Shown here piece after piece: positions 7,512-10,784 of a stretch of 10,784 bases of DNA. Below the pieces are notes generated by a model. The model saw only the letters and a list, made by a program, of their open reading frames with translations. It was not told where the DNA came from and did no database searches. Positions within the stretch are counted from its first letter, which is position 1. Each line of letters starts with the position of its first letter. This DNA is from Desulfobulbaceae bacterium (GTDB taxonomy: Bacteria; Desulfobacterota; Desulfobulbia; Desulfobulbales; Desulfocapsaceae), in assembly GCA_024643445.1 (NCBI GenBank), contig JAHEMX010000080.1, positions 1 to 10,784 of the forward strand, written 5' to 3'. The position numbers and the translations under genes are program-made.

Positions 7512-8468
7512 CTAGCGGCGACCGTGGAGCGAAGTGTCGGCGACGATATAGTGCGGCCGCTTCTTCGTCTGCATGAATATTCTTCCTATATATTCACCAC
7601 ATATCCCGATACAAATAAGCTGAATTCCTCCAAGAAAATATACACCGGTCATCACCGAAGCCCAACCGGACACCGCTTCCTGACTGAAAATACGGATAAA
7701 GATGGCGTAAAAGCCATAGATAAAGCTGGCTAATGAGATAAGAAAGCCGATCAGGGTCACCAGCCTGAGGGGAAGGATACTGAAGCCGAGCAGGCCGCTC
7801 AGGGCCAGGCGCAGCATCTTTGCCAGGGTATATTTTGTTTCGCCGGAACTTCGTTTCTCTGGAAGATAGGGAAGCTCAAACTGTTTGAATCCGGACCAGG
7901 CCACCATTCCCCTGAAAAAAATATCGCTTTCTTCAAACTGTTTGAGTATATCAACGACTTTTCTGTCGAGAAGTCGGAAATCAGCGGTCCCGGGCTTCAG
8001 GTCGAGATGCGATATCCTGCTCAGCAGCCGGTAGAAGTTCTGCGATGTGAATCTCTTGAATAGTCTTGATTCCTCTCTATCCTGCCGCGTGGTGATGACC
8101 ACATCATAGCCGTTTTTCCACTGTTCGATCATGCTGGGAATAAGATGTGGCGGGTGCTGCAGGTCTCCATCCATGCTGACAACAATATCGCCGGAGCAAA
8201 AATCCAGGCCGGCCTTCAAGGCACTTTGATGGCCGAAATTTCTTGACAAACTCAGGTAATGAATAGTGCCATTGTCATACTCTTTCTGTAATGTCTTGAT
8301 TTCTTCAAGCGTTCCGTCACTACTGCCGTCGTTAATGAAAATAATCTCGTTTCTGCATAACGGCCCGACATGGCGTGTGAGTTCCTCGTAAAGGATTCTG
8401 ATATTGTCTTCCTCGTTGAAAACCGGCACCAGGATTGACAATAAGAAGTCTGCTGATTTCTGTGACAT
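7512..8468 (-). CDS. GtrB-type polyprenyl-phosphate glycosyltransferase with two C-terminal membrane helices
   Basis: A 318-residue enzyme expected to make polyprenyl-phosphate-hexose from a nucleotide sugar at the cytoplasmic face. The GT-A domain shows SILVPVFNEEDN at 11-22, INDGSSDGT at 45-53, LSRNFGHQSALKAGLD at 74-89 and the metal site MDGDLQHPP at 99-107. These are very characteristic of the GtrB/YfdH/DPM-synthase group. KPGTADFRLLDRK at 158-170 and SSGETKY at 207-213 are also conserved in that group. Two hydrophobic helices (about 230-260 and 272-295) are followed by GEYIGRIFMQTKKRPHYIV, the usual GtrB ending. The ATG lies 14 bp after the stop of the upstream SMR gene, with only a weak GGA as ribosome binding site. 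It is the last gene of the minus operon and ends 15 bp from the galE stop. Glc is the commonest product sugar for the group, but the sugar cannot be read here. Confidence 0.92.
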   Translation of the reverse strand: MSQKSADFLLSILVPVFNEEDNIRILYEELTRHVGPLCRNEIIFINDGSSDGTLEEIKTLQKEYDNGTIHYLSLSRNFGHQSALKAGLDFCSGDIVVSMDGDLQHPPHLIPSMIEQWKNGYDVVITTRQDREESRLFKRFTSQNFYRLLSRISHLDLKPGTADFRLLDRKVVDILKQFEESDIFFRGMVAWSGFKQFELPYLPEKRSSGETKYTLAKMLRLALSGLLGFSILPLRLVTLIGFLISLASFIYGFYAIFIRIFSQEAVSGWASVMTGVYFLGGIQLICIGICGEYIGRIFMQTKKRPHYIVADTSLHGRR

Positions 8469-8482
8469 GGCTTATCCGTCTG

Positions 8483-8818
8483 TCAGGATAAAATAAGAAA
8501 GATTGAAACCGCACCGAGAAACAAACCGAATGCGTGTTTTGCGGTGACCGTCTCGCCGGCCCAGATGCCGTATGCAACAACAATCAAGACAACGCCAATT
8601 GTCATTATGGGGGAGACCTTGCTTATCGAGAAATACTTGAGCGCCAGGTAATAGGCGATGAAAGAGAGAATGTAACAGGAAAGACTGCCGCCCAGATATA
8701 GCAGCCAAGATATTGACTTTACTTCAAAAATTGTGGCTCTCTTCATACAGATCTGGGCCAGTGAGGAGAAGAGAATTCCGCTCATGACAGAGAGCCAGCT
8801 AAAAGGTGGTGCCACCAT
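8483..8818 (-). CDS. Small four-helix SMR/EamA-type transporter, ArnE/ArnF-like
   Basis: A 111-residue protein with four hydrophobic segments (about 7-24, 37-57, 66-86 and 93-110), the size and layout of small multidrug resistance family proteins. A short AQICMKRA motif ends helix 1, like the G/A-Q-x-x-x-K of the ArnE/ArnF flippase subunits. Helix 1 carries no glutamate, so the proton/drug-coupling Glu14 of EmrE is missing, arguing against drug efflux. The KVSPIMT segment near 67-73 fits the SMR/EamA signature region. Position between a GT-C gene and a GtrB-type gene suggests that it moves polyprenyl-phosphate-sugar across the inner membrane, taking the place of GtrA (inference). SMR flippases often work as dimers, so this single gene may act as a homodimer. 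The ATG at 8816-8818 has only a weak upstream GGGA. Confidence 0.82.
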   Translation of the reverse strand: MVAPPFSWLSVMSGILFSSLAQICMKRATIFEVKSISWLLYLGGSLSCYILSFIAYYLALKYFSISKVSPIMTIGVVLIVVAYGIWAGETVTAKHAFGLFLGAVSIFLILS

Positions 8819-8854
8819 ATTTATGATCCCGGTTCCTAGTCTTTAAACAAGTGG

Positions 8855-8893
8855 ACAGGCGTGTCATGATCAGCAAACGCCCTGTTCATGACA
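8855..8893 (-). repeat. Two overlapping inverted repeats at the GT-C/SMR gene junction
   Basis: One pair is TGTCATGA (8862-8869) with TCATGACA (8886-8893), perfect over 8 bp. The second is ACAGGCGT (8855-8862) with ACGCCCTGT (8877-8885), perfect except for one extra C. The arms alternate (A, B, A', B'), so in minus-strand RNA only one hairpin could form fully at a time; the connecting loops are too short for an ordinary pseudoknot. The first arm in transcription order includes the stop codon of the GT-C gene (8886-8888), and the rest lies in the 67-bp gap before the SMR gene. No T run follows on the minus strand, so it is not a standard terminator. The core TCATGA is itself palindromic, which makes part of the match less surprising. 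Confidence 0.5.
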
Positions 8894-10565
8894 TTGTTTT
8901 ATATATAATCCATTCATACCTGTCCAGTAAATGAACGCCGGCATCTTTTGACAGGTACGGAACTTTTCCCTGGAACACTTGTGCTACCTTGTAAGCGTAG
9001 GAAAGGAGTAGGTAATCGTGCTGGCTGGCTATGGCCGTATGGATGTTCATAGCATCTGGTTGCCTATGCATGGTGACGAGATAATAGTGTTTCCCCGATT
9101 CAGCCGGTGGCTCCGTATAAATTTTATATTTCCTGTCATAAAATCGAGGCGAGAACCGTCGATAATAAGCAGTCAGGTGGGCGACCAGTTCTGCCTCGGG
9201 GTCCCCTTTTGTTGTCAAGATCTGGACATACTGACCCTGGTCGTGAAGTCGGGTGATTTCAGCTATCAGCTTAGATTCGGCTGTGCGCAGGCTGTGCTGG
9301 GCAACAGTCTGCAATGAAAAGTTATAATAATTGCAGCCTATAAAAAATATAAGAAACCCGGTCAGTGTTATCGCAACGGCACGGGCGAGCAGCATGAAGT
9401 GCCGTCGGGTCGCCTCCAGGATGGATCGCGCACCAAAAGCAAGCAGTGTCGTAAAAACCGGTATGATGATATACCAGTAACGCAGCACCGGAGCCCAGGA
9501 GGTGCTGACTATCAGGAAGAGACTTGCAAATTGGCCGAGCAGAAAGAGAAGAAAAACGAATTCATTATCGAAGCGGCGCCCGACTAGCTTAACAATCATG
9601 CTCATCAGTACTAGGGAAACCAGAATGACAAATCCTGCAGTAATATAAGGGGATGTCTTGAGCTGGAAGAGCTCTGAAAATATCCATTTTGAATTTTCAA
9701 TGATCAGATCTGATGTTAATGGCTTCACGCCATAGAAGCTGTTGTGCGAGGCAATGTATATTTTTCTGAATGTGTAAATGAAAATCGCTATTAGCGGCAG
9801 ACCGCAAAGCATTTTTTCCCAGTTTACTCCTCTTAGAAGAAGCCCGTAGTAAAAAACAACTATCCACAGCATTACCGCAATATTGATTTCCTTGGAAACT
9901 GAAAGTCCGAGGTAGCCAAGATAAAACAGACCATAGTGCAGCAGTGCCGGCGCCACTTTCCCCTCCCTGTTTCCTTTCAACATGATAAGGGCCATCATCC
10001 AGTTGCACAGGCCAAGAAAAAAGGCCGTATAGACTTCCTGGGGACCAAGCCTCGATGCAGGCGAGTTCGGGAAGAAGAGCCAGACGTAGACCAATAATGC
10101 CAGGGGCAGAAGCAGGGATGTTGGCCTGTTTTCTGCAGAATTTTGAAATAACTCCTTTTTGTTGTCCCGGGAAATAGAGATAAATGCGGCGGAAAAGGTG
10201 AAAATCGCAGCAAAATGTAAAAGCCACCTGCTCAGGTGGTGTACCCAGGGAGTTGCCCCGAAGATCTTCCAGGTTACCATGTTGTAAAGATCAAAAAACG
10301 GTCGGTATCGACCGTAACTGAAATCCAGGACCTCTTTGTAAAACCAGTTGATGAATCGTTTAGAGCTGTCCAGGAATTCGATATAGTAACACATGCCGTA
10401 ATCATCAACGAGGGCGAATGCTGTATCCAGCGAGTAGAAAAGGAGAGGAATAAACAGCAAGGCCGGGATGACAAAAAGCGTTAGCTGGAACAATGAAAGG
10501 CGCATGGATCGACCGGAGTTATCATCACATGGGGTGTATTTGTCTCGTGGCGTAAAAAATAGCAT
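8886..10565 (-). CDS. Polytopic membrane protein, probable GT-C glycosyltransferase
   Basis: A 559-residue protein with about 10-11 hydrophobic segments between residues 25 and 413 and a soluble C-terminal region of about 145 residues. The first loop after helix 1 contains ALVDDYGMCYY (about 51-61), with an Asp pair where GT-C enzymes carry their catalytic acid, then SYGRYRPFFDLYN (83-95); an R-Y/F-R-P motif at this place is frequent in membrane sugar transferases. Further loop motifs are SRLGPQEVY (171-179), SKEINIA (224-230) and WAPVLRYWYI (357-366). The layout fits an enzyme that takes a sugar from a polyprenyl-phosphate carrier, and the two genes after it would make and flip that carrier. 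I recognise no closer family. The first ATG (10565) gives a 20-residue polar leader; an ATG at 10505 just before helix 1 is also possible. Neither has a clear ribosome binding site. It is the first gene of the minus operon. Confidence 0.65.
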   Translation of the reverse strand: MLFFTPRDKYTPCDDNSGRSMRLSLFQLTLFVIPALLFIPLLFYSLDTAFALVDDYGMCYYIEFLDSSKRFINWFYKEVLDFSYGRYRPFFDLYNMVTWKIFGATPWVHHLSRWLLHFAAIFTFSAAFISISRDNKKELFQNSAENRPTSLLLPLALLVYVWLFFPNSPASRLGPQEVYTAFFLGLCNWMMALIMLKGNREGKVAPALLHYGLFYLGYLGLSVSKEINIAVMLWIVVFYYGLLLRGVNWEKMLCGLPLIAIFIYTFRKIYIASHNSFYGVKPLTSDLIIENSKWIFSELFQLKTSPYITAGFVILVSLVLMSMIVKLVGRRFDNEFVFLLFLLGQFASLFLIVSTSWAPVLRYWYIIIPVFTTLLAFGARSILEATRRHFMLLARAVAITLTGFLIFFIGCNYYNFSLQTVAQHSLRTAESKLIAEITRLHDQGQYVQILTTKGDPEAELVAHLTAYYRRFSPRFYDRKYKIYTEPPAESGKHYYLVTMHRQPDAMNIHTAIASQHDYLLLSYAYKVAQVFQGKVPYLSKDAGVHLLDRYEWIIYKTMS

Positions 10566-10611
10566 GGCGGCTAAAAGGTAATTGTCTCTCGTTTTTCCTG
10601 GAGAAATTCAG

Positions 10612-10625
10612 ATGCAGCACTGCAT
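10612..10625. repeat. Short perfect inverted repeat, possible operator
   Basis: ATGCAG and CTGCAT flank a CA spacer, a perfect 6+6 inverted repeat about 47 bp upstream of the first ATG of the minus operon and downstream of its candidate -10 elements. The position suits a repressor site or a leader hairpin. It is short, so chance is a real alternative. Confidence 0.3.
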
Positions 10626-10629
10626 TCCA

Positions 10630-10646
10630 AGGCACGGAAATTGTAC
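10630..10646 (+). promoter_or_regulatory. Sigma-54-like -24/-12 element (weak)
   Basis: The plus strand reads AGGCACGGAAATTGTAC, close to the RpoN consensus TGGCACG-N4-TTGCA. The GG at 10631-10632 and the second element have the exact 10-bp spacing, but the second invariant dinucleotide is GT instead of GC. It faces right, away from the minus operon, so it could serve only a gene beyond the window edge. Confidence 0.2.
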
Positions 10647-10784
10647 ATGAATGTTCACAACTTATCATATGTTATTTCCGTCGGGGAGATTTATACCCTG
10701 ATTCATTGCTGCAATCGATGGGTGAAAACGGTTAACGCATTGTTATTAATATGTATTTAGAATGATGTCGCCGTTTTTGTTAAG

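Larger units (their letters stand above)
10566..10784 (-). promoter_or_regulatory. Non-coding upstream region of the minus-strand operon
   Basis: This 219-bp AT-rich stretch carries no credible gene and should hold the promoter of the three-gene minus operon. On the minus strand TATGAT (10664-10669) matches a -10 hexamer at five of six positions and TATAAA (10690-10695) is another candidate, but neither has a good -35 at 16-18 bp. A transcript from TATGAT would have a leader of roughly 90 nt. The right end (10735-10760) is very AT-rich and could belong to a divergent plus-strand gene beyond the window. Confidence 0.35.

Noticed and set aside
8862..8893. Rho-independent terminator for the minus operon's first gene
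   Set aside because: The T-rich run lies on the plus-strand side of the hairpin, so it has the wrong orientation for the minus transcript.
9697..10227. A 176-residue minus-strand open frame inside the large membrane-protein gene
   Set aside because: It lies out of frame within a gene with clear membrane segments and conserved loop motifs, and its composition (scattered Cys, Arg and Pro) is typical of a shadow frame.
10641..10660. CRP-like site TGT...TCACA upstream of the minus operon
   Set aside because: The half-sites are separated by 8 bp, not 6, and the left half is TGTAC instead of TGTGA.
10647..10760. A 37-codon plus-strand open frame starting with ATG in the right-hand non-coding region
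   Set aside because: No ribosome binding site, no recognisable composition or motif, and a stop within the window; random occurrence is likelier.

Overview
The window is a surface-glycan gene cluster from a bacterium of roughly balanced base composition (near 50% G+C by eye). The gene content (many GT-A and GT-C glycosyltransferases, a sulfotransferase, polyprenyl-phosphate sugar synthases and an ArnE/F-like small transporter) suggests a Gram-negative organism. Desulfobacterota or a similar proteobacterial lineage is my guess, but nothing here fixes the taxonomy. There are no rRNA, tRNA, CRISPR or insertion-sequence signatures.

Plus strand, 1-7496: a co-directional series of eight genes. It opens with the 3' end of a sulfotransferase. 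Three tightly packed family-2 glycosyltransferases follow (5-bp gap, then an ATGA overlap). After a 139-bp gap come a large polytopic GT-C-like membrane protein with a soluble C-terminal domain, a DPM1-like polyprenyl-phosphate glycosyltransferase without membrane helices, a DUF2304 membrane/coiled-coil protein, and a GalE-type UDP-hexose 4-epimerase. The last four are adjacent or overlapping and look translationally coupled.

Minus strand, 10565-7512: a convergent three-gene operon. In transcription order it holds a second GT-C-like polytopic membrane protein, a four-helix SMR/ArnE-like transporter, and a GtrB-type polyprenyl-phosphate glycosyltransferase with its own two C-terminal helices. 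Its stop lies only 15 bp from the galE stop. The 219 bp upstream (10566-10784) is non-coding and carries weak promoter and operator-like signals.

Working model (inference): each operon encodes a three-component lipid-linked sugar system. A GT2 enzyme loads a sugar onto polyprenyl phosphate, a small membrane protein anchors the enzyme or flips the product, and a GT-C enzyme uses the lipid-linked sugar on the periplasmic side. The plus operon uses a soluble DPM1-like enzyme plus DUF2304; the minus operon uses a membrane-anchored GtrB plus an SMR protein where GtrA would usually sit. GalE could supply UDP-Gal or UDP-GalNAc to both. The three upstream GT2 enzymes and the sulfotransferase would build and sulfate the acceptor glycan. 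The split DPM1/DUF2304 pair, which resembles the eukaryotic DPM1/DPM3 arrangement, is the most interesting point.
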